DNA from: Aquarana catesbeiana
Taxonomy: Eukaryota > Chordata > Amphibia > Anura > Ranidae
Reading direction: 5' to 3'
Assembly (NCBI RefSeq): GCF_042186555.1
Contig: NC_133327.1
Coordinates: 100,172,353-100,236,352, forward strand
Length of the DNA stretch: 64,000 bases
Made by a program: the position numbers and the translations under genes. Below the pieces are notes generated by a model, which had not been told where the DNA came from, did not search any database, and worked only from the letters and a program-made list of their open reading frames with translations. Below are positions 33,006 to 44,049 of this stretch, one piece after another (position 1 is the first letter of the stretch; every line of letters starts with the position of its first letter).

Positions 33006-35940
33006 ATGTCCCAGGCCGGCAGTGAAGACCTCACGGCCCCTCTGTCACCTTCTCCGGTCTCAGAGAGTGGCAGCGTGCAGTCCCTCAGGGGATGGACCAT
33101 CCCCAAATTGACAGCAGAACTGAAGCGCAGGGGTGTGCCTTTCCCCGCCACTCCCGGAAGGCCGAGCTCTTCAGGCTCCTCTTCCCTCAACCAGCCGCAG
33201 CAGGGCCCAGCACCCAGCAGGCGTCCATCCAATCAATATCCTCTGCCATCTTGCAACTCCACACCATGGTATCATCTCTGTCTACCATGGTCACGGATGT
33301 CCAAACCAGAGCAGCACTCTTGGAGGCTCGCTCAGCCACTGCTATCCCTGACCTGACCACAGTTCAAGTTCTGACACCCCTTCCTGCAGGTACCATTAGG
33401 AAGGACATCCTGGATGGCAAGGACATCAACCTTGCCTCTCTCCTCATTTCGGTCCACGATCTGGCAGAAAACAAGGCTTACACCTGGGGAGACGTGTCAG
33501 AGGTCCTTAAGGCCAAAGACCCCAAGCTCAACCGTAAATTGTCCGTCCTAGAATTTACATTGGCCTTTAGCATGCTGGGGGAAGTCCTATTCTCAGCTTC
33601 TCCCAGCAGGAGGGAAGAGCTGGACTTATACCTGCACACTGTCGTAGACCTGGGCTATAAGTACGGAGGCTTCTTATTCTACGATTATCATCGTTCCTTC
33701 TCCGCTAAGGCAGCAGCCAGGCTCACACAATTTCAGATAAGCACCAATTGGAGCCTTATGGACACAGAGCTGTTCTGCCGTCACTCTGCCAGTCCTCTAC
33801 CCACACCGCCACCTGGTGCGCCAATGCGACAGTCAGTCGTCCCTTCCAGTTCCCCTCCACCTCTGGTGCAGTTCAAGGCCCGTTGGCCCCTGTACAGACG
33901 CCATAGGTGGACAATAGGGATGAGCCAAACACCTCCCTGTTCGGTTCGCATCCAGAACATGCGAACAGGCAAAAACTTTGTTTGAACACGCGAACACCGT
34001 TAAAGTCTATGGGACACGAACATGAAAAATCAAAAATTTTAAAGGCTTATATACATGGTATTGTCATAAAAAGTGCTCGGGGACCTGGGTCCTGCCCCAG
34101 GGGACATGTATCAATGCAAAAAAAGTTTTAAAAATGGCCATTTTTTCGGGAGCAGTGATTTTAATAATGCTTAAAGTGAAATAATAAAAGTGTAATATTC
34201 CTTTGAATTTCGTACCTGGGGGGTGTCTATCGTATGCCTGTAAAGTGGCGCATGTTACCCGTGTTTAGAACAATCCAGGTGTAAAATGACATTTCTAAAG
34301 GAAAAAAGTAATTTAAAACTACTATCGCTAACGCCGGCTATAATGGATTGTCGGTCCGGCAATACACATAAAAGTTCATTGATAAAAATGGCATGGAATT
34401 TCCCCACAGGGGAACCCCAAACCAAGATTTTTTTAAAAATGCGTGGGGGTCCCCCTAAATTCCATACCAGGCCCTTCAGGTCTGGTATGGATATTAAGGG
34501 GAACCCCGCGCCAAATTAAAAAAAAAAATGGCATAGGGGTCCCCCCAAAAATCCATACCAGACCCTTATCCGAGCATGCAACCTGGCAGGCCGCAGGAAA
34601 AGAGGGGGAGACAAGAGAGCGGCTCCTCCCTCTTCTGAACCATACCAGGCCACATGCCCTCAACATTGGGAGGGTGCTTTGGGGTAGCGATCCCCCAAAG
34701 CACCTTGTCCCCATGTTGATGGGGAGAAGGGCCTCATCCCTACAACCCTTGCCCGGTGGTTGTGGAGGTCTGCGGGTGGGGGGCTTATCGGAATCTGGAA
34801 GCCCCCTTTAACAAGGGGACCCCCGCAGATCCCGGCCCCTCCGTGTGAATTGGTAATGGTGTACAAATGTACCCCTACCATTTCACAAAAAAAGTGTAAA
34901 AAATGTTAAAAAAGACAATAGACGGTTCAATCAACATGGGGACAAGGTGCTTTGGAAGGCCCGCTACCCCAAAGCACCCTCCCAATGTTGAGGCATGTGG
35001 CCTGGTACGGTTCAGGAGGGGGGGCACTCTCTCATCCCCCCTCTTTTCCTGCAGCCTGCCAGGTTGCATGCTCAGATAAGGGTCTGGTATGGATTTTGAG
35101 GGGGACCCCATGCATTTTTTTTTTAATTTTGGTTTGGGGTTCCCCTTAATATCCATACCAGACCTGAAGGTCCTGGTATGGAATTTAGGGGGACCCCCAC
35201 ACATTTTTTTTTTTTTTTATTTTGGTTCGGGGTTCCCCTGTGGGGAAATCCCATGCCGTTTTTATCAATGAACTTTTATGTGTATTGCCGGACCGACAAT
35301 TCATTATAGCCGTTGCTAGCGATAGTAGTTTCAAATGACTTTTTTTCCTTTAGAATTGTCATTTTGCACTTGGACTGTTCTAAACTCGGGAAACATGCGC
35401 CATTTTCCGGGAATACTATGGACACCCCCCCAGGTATGAAATTTAAAGGAATATTACACTTTTATTGTTTCACTTTAAGCATTATTAAAATCACTGCTCC
35501 TGAAAAAACGGCCGTTTTTATCACTTTTTTTCATTGATACACGTCCCCTGGGGCAGGACCCGTGTTCCCAAACACTTTTTTGACAATAACTTGCATATAA
35601 GCCTTTAAAATGAGCACTTTTGATTTCTCCCATAGACTTTTAAAGGGTGTTCCGCGGCTTTCGCATTTGCAGAGAACACCCCAAATTGTTCGCTATTCGG
35701 CGAACGGGCGAGCAGCCAATGTTCGAGTCGAACTCATGTTAGACCTGAACATAAAGCCCATCCCTAGTGGACAAGTTTAGACACCCTGTTCAGACCGTAG
35801 GAGGAGCAGCTATCTGCAACAATTTTAACTATGGCTCGTGCAACTTCAGCTAATGCCGCCTGCTCCACATCTACAACCTATGCCATAGGGCACATCCGAG
35901 GAATTTATGCGAGGTCAAGTAAAAAAAGAAATTGTGACTA
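33006..35940 (+). pseudogene. YR-retrotransposon gag-like gene with SAP-like motif, split by a hAT element
   Basis: The probable start is ATG 33006 (MSQAGSEDLT). Residues after about 30 (LRGWTIPKLTAELKRRGV, then in a shifted frame RKAELFRLL) form a SAP-like helix-extended-helix motif, a DNA/RNA-binding fold. The shift falls near 33166. The frame then runs to the hAT insertion at 33915 with a capsid-like region (ELDLYLHTVVDLGYKYGG ... DYHRSFSAKAAARL ... MDTELFCRH) that I recognise from DIRS/Ngaro gag proteins. After the hAT element the coding sequence resumes with ICNNFNYGSC and a further Cys/His cluster, interrupted by a TAA, resembling a nucleic-acid-binding knuckle. It would package the element RNA. 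The copy is dead: frameshift, insertion and stop. Confidence 0.8.
33915..35766. mobile_element. 1852-bp palindromic hAT element with exact 8-bp target duplication
   Basis: The ends TAGGGATGAGC and GCCCATCCCTA are hAT-like. Identical GTGGACAA flanks lie at 33907-33914 and 35767-35774. The two halves are inverted copies of each other for roughly 900 bp each; for example GGGACATGTATCAATG near 34100 pairs with CATTGATACACGTCCCC near 35535, and CCATACCAGACCCTTATC near 34553 with GATAAGGGTCTGGTATGG near 35075. No transposase frame is present; frames on both strands mirror each other. It would fold into a giant hairpin as single strand. Confidence 0.92.
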
Positions 35941-36054
35941 GGCCGAGTTAATATCCTGTGGCTGGGGCTCTCTCTCACTTCACACCACACTCCCTCCCTG
36001 GCCACCTTCCTTATCCAGGGATTCACAGCAGGGTTTCACACCGACCTTATCTCT

Positions 36055-37407
36055 ATGCCCCACACTACCTACGAATGCAGGAACCTCCGCTCAGCAGCCA
36101 CTGACGAGCAGGCCATAGACCAGCTCTTACAGGCCGAACTGGAGCGAGACTTCATCATAGGTCCCTTCACTCAGCCCCCTTTCAGTACTTGGAGAGTCAG
36201 CCCTATTGGGCTTGTCAAGGGCAAGTTCTCAAATTCTATCATCAGAGCGGGCACAGGCGCCTGGCTCTCTAAGGCTGACATCTCGCACGCCTTCAAGCTC
36301 CTGCCTATCCACCCATCCCTTTGGTGCTGGCATGGCATTAAGTGGAAAGAGGCATACTATTTCGCCACTAAATGGACTTTTGGCTCAAAGAGTAGTCCCT
36401 GGCTGTTCGATACCTTCACGCAGTCCCTCACCTGGATACTGTTGCATAAAGCTCAGTGTCAGGAAGTCATCCATTACCTGGATGACTTCTTGTTAATTGA
36501 ACAGCCCAGTGTGCCCCCAGGAGACCTCGACAAACTGAGAGTCGTATTTGGGAATCTCAATGGTCCCATTGTTGAACATAAAGTTGACGGTCCAGCACAC
36601 ACCATTACCTTCTTCGGAGTCAACCTAGACACTTGCTCCTTGCAGGCCAGCCTCCCCCTTGACAAACTGACCTGCATCAGGACAGTCCTCCGAGATTTCA
36701 CCCATACTAGGGGGTGTACCAAGAAGCAGCTGCAATCCCTGTTAGGAATGCTTAATTTTGCTATGCGTATCATCCCCCAGGGTCGCTCCTTTGTGTCACC
36801 TCTCCTGGTTTTTCTCTCACAGGCACAGGACCCCAATCAGATCCTCAACTTGGACACCGCGGCAGTAGCGGACCTATTTATGTGGGAGGAGTTTCTTTCC
36901 CCCTGGAATGGTATATCCTTGTTTATACCTTCTATATCATCCAAATCACCACAGGTAGTAACAGATGCCGCAGCCTCCACAGGCTTTGCTGCAATTTTTG
37001 GCCACCATTGGTTTGCAGGACCCTGTCCTTCAGAGATACTTTCAATTCCTAGCTTTACCGGAACATCCTCTCTCTTTGAGCTCTACCAGATAGTAGCAGC
37101 AGCACAGCTCTGGGGTCATATCTGGACAGGACAAACCGTGGCCTTCACCACTGACAATCAGGCCACGGCAGATATTATTAACAAAGGCAAGTCCAAGTTC
37201 CTCTCGGTTATGTCCTTCCTGCGCAGGCTGGTACAACGGTCTTTACAACATCATTTTAATATGCACTGTTCGTTCATTCCAGGCAAGTGCAACCTCGCAG
37301 CAGACACACTGTCATGCTTTAATTACACCTCCTTTTTCCAGCAGATTCACGGAGCCGATCCAGCGTCAGCCCGTATCCCCGTTTGGTCTCAGCTGACCCT
37401 GGACTAG
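36055..37407 (+). pseudogene. Reverse transcriptase-RNase H of the YR retrotransposon, internally deleted
   Basis: A 450-codon open frame with RT motif A SKADISHAFK (Asp 75) and the catalytic YLDD at residues 141-144. RNase H residues are legible: VVTDAAA (Asp 304), LFELYQ (Glu 342), FTTDNQA (Asp 367) and AADTLS (Asp 417). The enzyme copies the element RNA and removes it. Between KGKFSNSI and IRAGTGAWL (residues 55-65) I miss roughly 40 residues that normally include the RLI.DLS block and the following finger region of RT, so a clean in-frame deletion is likely. The true start is uncertain: coding similarity extends upstream of 36055 but is broken. The final codons overlap the recombinase frame. 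Not likely active despite the long frame. Confidence 0.85.
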
Positions 37408-38300
37408 AACAGCATCTACGCGGAGCGACCCAGCTCATCAACCAATCACTGTCCCACGACACACTTAAGGCTTACCATACAGCCTAGAACGCCTTCAACA
37501 AATTCCTCGTACTCTGCTCCGAGAAAACAACAGACATCAAGCACATACTGGCCTTTATCTTGTATTGCCATACTCAGTTGGCCTTATCTCTAAATACTAT
37601 CCGGCTATACTTAGCCAGCATCCAACATTTTCTGGCCTTACGAGACCCCGTCAAACCATCCTTGTTCGCATCCCACATGATCCTAGCCATCTTACACAGC
37701 ATCCAGAAACATCAACCGATAGTCAATGCCAAACGTCTACCTATAACAAGTGCCATATTCAGGGATATGTCCACCATCCTGACTACATCTCCTACAAACG
37801 GCCATATATCTGGCCTACTATGGGTTCTTGCCGCCTGGCGAGTTCACCTGTAGCAACCCTGGAGGCCATGTGCTACGTAAACGTCACTTGGTTCACTACC
37901 AAGACCATTTCGTCCTCCACCTTGCAGTTTCTAAAACCCAGCAGGCAGGCCCCGGGGTAGACATCCACCTCTATAAAACTAACAATATCTGGTGTCCAGT
38001 CACCATACACAATCGCCTACTGTCACTCCTGCCCGAACAGTCAGACACTAGTCCCCTTCTACCTTTTCCGGTCAAACCCTTTAGTGCCTGCCAGTTTGTG
38101 AAACATGTAAGGATTCTTCTTCGCAACCTACACCTCCACCCCAGCCAGTACTCCAGTCACTCCTTCCGCACTCCATCCCACCATGGAGTCCCAGACCACA
38201 TCATTAAAAGACTAGGCAGGTGAAAGTCTGCCGGCTTTGCCCGGTACATCCCCAATCCTCAAGTGGAGATAGCACAGGCATTCACCAAACTTGCTCAATA
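37386..38300 (+). pseudogene. Tyrosine recombinase pseudogene of the YR retrotransposon
   Basis: It overlaps the RT frame end by about 20 bases in another frame (LEQHLRGATQ, SHDTLKAYHT). It is broken by a TAG at 37485-37487, a stop/frameshift near 37828-37853 and a TGA at 38221-38223. Legible parts: the N-terminal helix-rich region (NTIRLYLASIQHFLAL); FLPPGEFTCSN, where Pro stands where a catalytic Arg would be expected; YSSHSFR, giving the HxxR pair (His near 38158, Arg near 38167); and FARYIPN with the candidate Tyr nucleophile near 38245. In life it would integrate the circular DNA intermediate. Identification is good; inactivity is clear. Confidence 0.83.
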
Positions 38301-38391
38301 AATAAACTGAAGCTAATAAAAACTATACCCCTAGCTGAATGTTTTTGCCCCCTTATTTTGGTATACCGTCCATCAGACCAGGGCACACTTC

Positions 38392-38722
38392 AGGTCCATT
38401 TCATGTTGTAAGTCTTATGTTAAGTCTAAATGTTATCCATACCCGTATCTGCCATATTGCTTCAACCATAAGTAAGGAGGCCAGTATGGTGGCCTGAATT
38501 TATGGGAGGAGCCCGGGGGTATATAACCAGCCCGCTCATTTGTGGTCTTCGACGGTTTCCTGTGCGCAATACCCACCCTCCCATCCCCTTTTCAGGGCAT
38601 TTCTCAAATTTATTTCTCTTCACGATATTCATTTCTATCCTTGGGTATGCCCAGATCCATTTCATGTTGTAAGTTTTATGTTAAGTCCAAATGTTCCATA
38701 CCCGTATCGGCCATAGGGCTTC

Positions 38723-38725
<3 letters not shown>
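38392..38725 (+). repeat. B1-A2-B2 split repeat block, right end of the YR retrotransposon
   Basis: B1 (38392-38467) and B2 (38653-38725) share TCCATTTCATGTTGTAAGT, TTATGTTAAGTC and CATACCCGTATC. A2 (38474-38572) is a near copy of A1, including GGTGGCCTGAATTT and TTTCCTGTGCGCAATAC. The region between A2 and B2 (38573-38652) is C/T-rich without a counterpart elsewhere in the window. Confidence 0.88.
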
Positions 38726-38767
<42 letters not shown>

Positions 38768-38769
<2 letters not shown>

Positions 38770-39492
38770 GTATTTATCGGCATATAACACGCACTTTTTT
38801 CCCCTGAAAATCCCGCCAATTTTTTGTGATCGCCGCTGACATACACAGCTGTGTGTAAATTCAAATATGGCGCCGGGATACACATACCCGAGTGTCCTCG
38901 GCTTTTCTCGGCGCCGCTCACAGTCCCGCCCAATCCCGCCATTGGACCTGTGTTATGTCCATCATAGGGCGAGACTGGGCATGACTGTGAGCGGCGCCGA
39001 GAAAAGCCGAGGACACTCAGGTATGTGTATCTCGTTCCGACGAGTCCCTGCAGTCTCGGCGCCATATTTGAATTTACACACGGCTGTGTATGTCAGCGGC
39101 GATCGCGGCTATCACACAAGGCTGCACTGGGGGCAAAGCTGCACTGGGGGCAAAGCTGCACTGTCATGGCTGCACTGACAAGGCTGCACTGGGGCAAAGC
39201 TGCACTGACAAGGCTGCACTAACATGGCTGCACTGACAAGGCTGCACTGGGGCAAAGCTGCACTGACAAGGCTGCACTGGGGCAAAGCTGCACTGACAAG
39301 GCTGCAATGGACACTGGGGCAAGGCTGCACTGACACTGACAAGGCTGCAGATGGACACCGATAACGCTGCATTGATGGGCATTTTAATGTAAGTTTTTCT
39401 TCCTTAAACTTTACTCCTAAAAGTTTTTTTCCCTAAAATTCCCTCCTAAACTTGGGGTGCGTGTTATACGCCGGCGCATGTTATACGCCGAT
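38768..39492. mobile_element. Palindromic MITE inserted in an (AT)n microsatellite
   Basis: It begins CCGTATTTATCGGCATATAA and ends TTATACGCCGATAAATACGG, flanked on both sides by long (AT)n tracts (38726-38766 and 39494-39553), as expected for a TA-targeting element landing in (TA)n. Internal arms pair over about 100 bp (GTGTCCTCGGCTTTTCTCGG and complement; CGCCGCTGACATACACAGC and complement). It carries a minisatellite in its right half. Non-coding. Confidence 0.88.
39116..39370 (+). repeat. GGCTGCACTGACAAGGCTGC minisatellite
   Basis: Alternating units CTGCACTGGGGCAAAG and CTGCACTGACAAGG repeat about 15 times in 250 bp. Open frames on the minus strand here are products of the repeat. Confidence 0.9.
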
Positions 39493-39498
39493 AAATAC

Positions 39499-39560
<62 letters not shown>

Positions 39561-39803
39561 CTTCAAATACTATTAAAAAAAAATAGGAAAATATTGTCAA
39601 AATATGTCATCAAACATAAAAATTAAACCATAATGATTCACATCCATCAAACAATTGTGATTGATAAAATATACAGTATGTGTATACAAAAAGTCCCAAT
39701 ATGCATCCATTATATGTTAATCCACCGTGATGAACGGAAATGTGCAGTCCAAAACATGTCCAAAACATTTGTGATTCCTGATACACCACCATCTTCCAAT
39801 ATA

Positions 39804-41337
39804 CACCGAGCAAAATTATAAATATGTACACAAAAGGCCTATCTCTCTCAAATATTGTTCACAAATCTGTCTAATTCTGTGTTAGTGAGCACTTCCCCTT
39901 TGCCAAGATACTCCATCCACCTCACAGGTGTGGCATATCAAGATGCAGATTACACCGCATGATTATTGCACAGATGTGCCTTAGGCTGGCCACAATAAAA
40001 GGCCACACTAAAATGTGGAGTTTTATCACACAGCACAATGCAACAGTGTCATAAGTTGTGCAATTGGCATGCTGACTGCAGGAATGTGCACCAGAGCTGT
40101 TGTCCTTGAATTGGATGTTCATTTCTCTACCATAAGTCATCTCCAAAGGCATTTCAGAGAATTTGGCAGTACACCCCACCAGCCTCACAACCGCAGACCA
40201 CATGTAGCCACACCAGCCCAGGACCTCCACATCCAGCATCTTCACCTTCAAGATCGTCTGAGACCAGCCATCCGGACAGCTGCTGCAACAATCGGTTTGC
40301 ATAACCAAAGAATTTCTGCACAAAATGTCAGAAACTGCCTCAGGGGAGTCTCGACCTGACTGCAGTTCATTGTCGTAACCGACTTGAGTGGGCAAATGCT
40401 CACATTCGATGGCGTCTGCCACTTTGGAGAGGTGTTCTCTTCACGGATGAATCCTGGTTTTCACGGTTTTCACTGTACATGGCAGATGGCAGACAGCATG
40501 TATGGCATTGTGTGGGTGAACGGTTTGCTGATGTCAATGTTGTGGATCGAGTGGCCCATGGTGGTGGTGGGGTTATGGTATGGGCAGGCGTATGCTATGG
40601 ACAACGAACAAAGGTGAACTTTAGTGATGGCATTTTGAATGCACAGATATACCGTGACAAGATCCTGAGGCCCATTGTTGTGCCATTTATTCACGACCAT
40701 CGCCTCATGTTAAAGCATGATAATGCACGGCCCCATGTTGCAAGGATCTGTACACAATTCCTGGAATCTGAAAACATCCCAGTTCTTGCATGGACAGCAT
40801 ACTCACAAGCATACTTTCACCCATTGAGCATGTTTGGGATGCTCTGGATCAGCGTATACGACAGCGTGTTTCAGTTCCTGCCAATATCCAGCAACTTCTC
40901 TCAGCTATTGAAGAGGAATAGACCAACATTCCACAGGCCACAATCAACAACCTGGTCAACTCTATGTGAAGGAGATGTGCTGCACTGCGTGAGGCAAATG
41001 ATGGTCACACCAGATACTGGTTTTCGGACCCCCCGACCCCCCCCAATACAGTAAAGCTTCACATTTTAGAGTGGCCTTTTAGTGTGGTCAGCCTAAGGCA
41101 CACCTGTGCAATAATCATGCTGTCTAATCAGCATCTTGATATTGCACATCTGTGAGGTAGATGGATTATCTCGGCAAAGGAGAAGTGCTCACTAACACAG
41201 ATTTAGACAGATTTGTGAACAATATTTGAGAGAAATAGGCATTTTGTGTACATAGAAAAAGTCGTAGATCTTTAAGTTCAGCTCATGATCAATAGGGGCA
41301 AACACAAACGTGTTGCGTTTTATAATTTTCCTCAGTG
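39804..41337 (+). mobile_element. Tc1-like transposon with unequal terminal inverted repeats
   Basis: TA flanks (39802-39803, 41338-41339) surround termini CACCGAGCAAAATTATAAA and TTTATAATTTTCCTCAGTG. Inside these, both ends share about 200 bp beginning TATGTACACAAAA and including AATATTGTTCACAAATCTGT and AGTGAGCACTTC. The right repeat has about 63 bp between the two blocks that the left lacks. Between the repeats is a degenerate Tc1-type transposase gene. Confidence 0.9.
40015..41025 (+). pseudogene. Tc1-like transposase pseudogene
   Basis: The N-terminal part shows a helix-turn-helix DNA-binding region (VHFSTISHLQRHFREFG ... PHNRRPHVAT). A frameshift near 40340-40356 leads into the catalytic domain: LFTDESWF with the first Asp (40446-40448), GGGGVMVWAG, and HDNARPHVAR with the second Asp (40719-40721). 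A second frameshift near 40805-40825 destroys the block where the third acidic residue should be, after which PIEHVWDALDQRIRQR follows in a new frame with in-frame stops near 40918 and 40966. The enzyme would cut and paste the element at TA. Clearly inactive. Confidence 0.88.
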
Positions 41338-44049
41338 TATGTTCTTACCAGAAAACTGTAAAATAAAAGCCTGTATTATACCTTAATCTCTCTGGTTCTT
41401 TAAACAGATGGTCACGGATATGTCCAGCAGGTACAGTAATACTCTCTCACGTGTCTCCATGGTTTTATGGTTCTCAGACACTCATGAAAAAAACAAACAG
41501 CCATCATTGCGCAAAATTCCACATTTATTTATTTTAAAAACATTAAAAAGGTTTACACTCACATTTGAATATGCCTTAGACCAGCACCGAGTCTATCCAG
41601 TGTTCCAGTAATGGTCTGTGTTGGCTGTTCCGTTTGCAGGGAGCCGTCGTGCGATTCAAGCCTCAGTGTTAGTGCGGGTCATGAACCGGAAGTGACGTCA
41701 GCGTCGCACAACTAGCCTTTGAGGTAAGTGAGTTAAAAACTGAAGCAGTTCTTTCAAATTAATTTATGCATCTAACAGTCAATAGCTTTTCAATCTCAAC
41801 ATTTTTTTTGTTTTTAAAAATACACAGGCAGATTCAGTGAAGCTGTATTTAAAATATGATTTTGCGTATGATTAAATGAATAGAGTGGATTCAGCTTCTC
41901 CCTATTTACTAACCTCAGTAAATTTTTATGGCCCAGTCACACTATTCTACTGTGTTAGTATGTGCATGTTAATGCCTGTTTTGCCATGTTTTAAAGCCTA
42001 TTTATTTGAATGGGCTGCCTAATGCACCATATGCACAAAAAGGTGCATGTAGAACTTTTGACAGCATCACAACACACATTAGTGCATTGGCGAGGAACTT
42101 TGGTGTGCCATTTCCAATTAATGACAAAACAATACACAAATACATGTATGGTGTATTACCACAGGACAATAGTATGAGTGGGCACCTACTTTGCTAAGTG
42201 AACACTCACTATTTCTTTAGTAAATCAATGCTTTCAGTCATTGACCTGGAACAAGTATGCAGCATGTAAAGTCAGAATAAAATCTCAACTCCAAATCCAA
42301 ATGCATGATCCAGGCCAGTGTCTATTTTTTATATGGAGGGGTCCAAAATGACAGCCATTAATTTTCTCGCATAAAACATTGGTTGTGAATCAATACACAT
42401 GGTTACAGTATGTATACATAGTATATTTTGCCACATGAACACAAAACCTGACCTATATTGCCATATTTTAATTCAGCATTCTCACAAATCAAACCCTCGA
42501 TTGGGTTCAGAAGAAAATATTGTAGTTTCCAAGAAACTCTCCTGCAAAAAAAAAAAAAAAAAAAAAATCTAACCGTAATGGCATTGGTAGAGTGGAGCCC
42601 TTTATTTTAACCTGGTTGCACTGAATGTAAAACCCAAAGATACCAGAAGTATACTCATGGGTTCAAGTTTTGTGATGGCCCAACCCCTCTTCCAATACCT
42701 CTACATCATGATTTGGTTCCTAAAAAAGAATAGGTGTTTAGCGGTAACTCCAAGCTTCAAAATTGCTTGTTATTGTACACCATTTACAAAGTGTTTGTAA
42801 CTAAAATATTGCAGCTGAGCAAAGATATACTATGTAGTCAAAGTTGTGTGGACCATGTCACCTAAATGTTCCTGTTAGACATCCAATTTCAAAATGATGG
42901 GCATTAATAACAAGCTTCACTCTTCTGGAAAGATCCATCTAATGGATAATGGTGTGTTTTTTTAATTTTTTTAAATCAGATTTTTATTTTTGATAGGGTT
43001 TTTTTTAACACATTAAAATATAAAAAAACAAAGACAATTTATATATTACAGGTGGTACAGAGACACTTCAATGTATAACACAGTTCACTCACAACTAGCA
43101 TAACTCCTTGTAAAAGTGGTCAATTAAGGTATTGTTGGCCTAACCAAGCACAGTTGATCTTATTATGTGACTGATTGCCCACATTATCTTCTTCTCAAAC
43201 ATATTTATATTTTTGTAGGGTTAAATAGATGTTAGAAACTTGGGAAGAAAAAAATGACTTTAAAAGCACATAACTAAAATCATTTAAGTTTATTAGTCCA
43301 CATCAAAATATTTTGCATACAGTAATACAGTAGAAAAAATAGAAAAATATATTGAAAGCTTTAAAATATGGTTTGGAATAATTAAAGATCCCCAAGAGGA
43401 TAGGGTATGATATATAAAACTAAATGCAACAAATACTACATCAGCATTACATATCCTCAAGACATTGGGGTATCACTTGTCCTGGTGAGTCCCACTCTAC
43501 ATGTTTCATGACGTTAGTCACTTCTTCAGGATCTTTAACCATCTATTATATTATACATTTATTAGGGTACATAGTAACATAATAGAAATATGTTGTCTTC
43601 CACATATCAGACACTCAGTCATGTTTTGGAGACCATAGATTCAGTGTTCACCTCCTTCACATGGGGGGGGGGACACCCCAAAAGGGGCTATTGTGGCTTA
43701 TTTATCAGAATGTGGGGACACACAAAATAAACTGTCTGGGGAATGCAAAAATACTCAGTTATAACCAGTAATGAGATGTCATATAGCATGCAACACTGAT
43801 AATTGTATGATACTTACATACTAAAAATAGATGTTATGTACTAAACATACAAAAATACCCAATTGCTGCATCTAGCCATCTAGCCAAAATTAGGAAGTGT
43901 TTTTTTAGAGGCTCCATGCTGTTCTAAAGTAAGCTTTTCTTATGTTATAGGTTTATTGAGCTCAGTAATCCATTCTGCCATTGTGGGAGCTGCAGTGGAC
44001 ATGCTACAGCTACCCTACGAGCTGCAAACAAGGAACATGTCACTGAAAG
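41338..44049. other. No gene supported; AT-rich sequence
   Basis: A short purine-pyrimidine arrangement at 41395-41432 looks like an acceptor-exon-donor unit but is too small to credit. A 21-base A-run lies at about 42546-42566. Near 43496-43532 the phrase CTACATGTTTCATGACG...CACTTCTTCAGGAT resembles the one at 61796. Nothing else recognised. Confidence 0.4.

Larger units (their letters stand above)
30991..38727 (+). mobile_element. Tyrosine-recombinase (Ngaro/DIRS-type) retrotransposon with split direct repeats
   Basis: Order of parts: A1 (30991-31087), leader with tandem repeats, gag-like gene, RT-RNase H gene, tyrosine recombinase gene, B1 (38392-38467), A2 (38474-38572), B2 (38653-38725). 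The A1 ... B1-A2-B2 layout is the split direct repeat structure of Ngaro/PAT-type elements, which replicate through a circular intermediate and integrate with the recombinase, leaving no target duplication. All genes are on the + strand and all are damaged. A 1852-bp hAT element lies inside gag. About 5.9 kb remain without it. Confidence 0.87.

Noticed and set aside
34286..35271. Several 60-122-codon frames on both strands
   Set aside because: All are within the palindromic hAT element, where arms give matching frames on opposite strands.
39112..39382. Cys/Ser/Val-rich frames on the minus strand
   Set aside because: They are translations of the CTGCACTG minisatellite.
41395..41432. Possible mini-exon (pyrimidine tract-AG ... 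AG-GTACAGT)
   Set aside because: Only about 30 bases, no neighbouring coding exon and no recognisable peptide.
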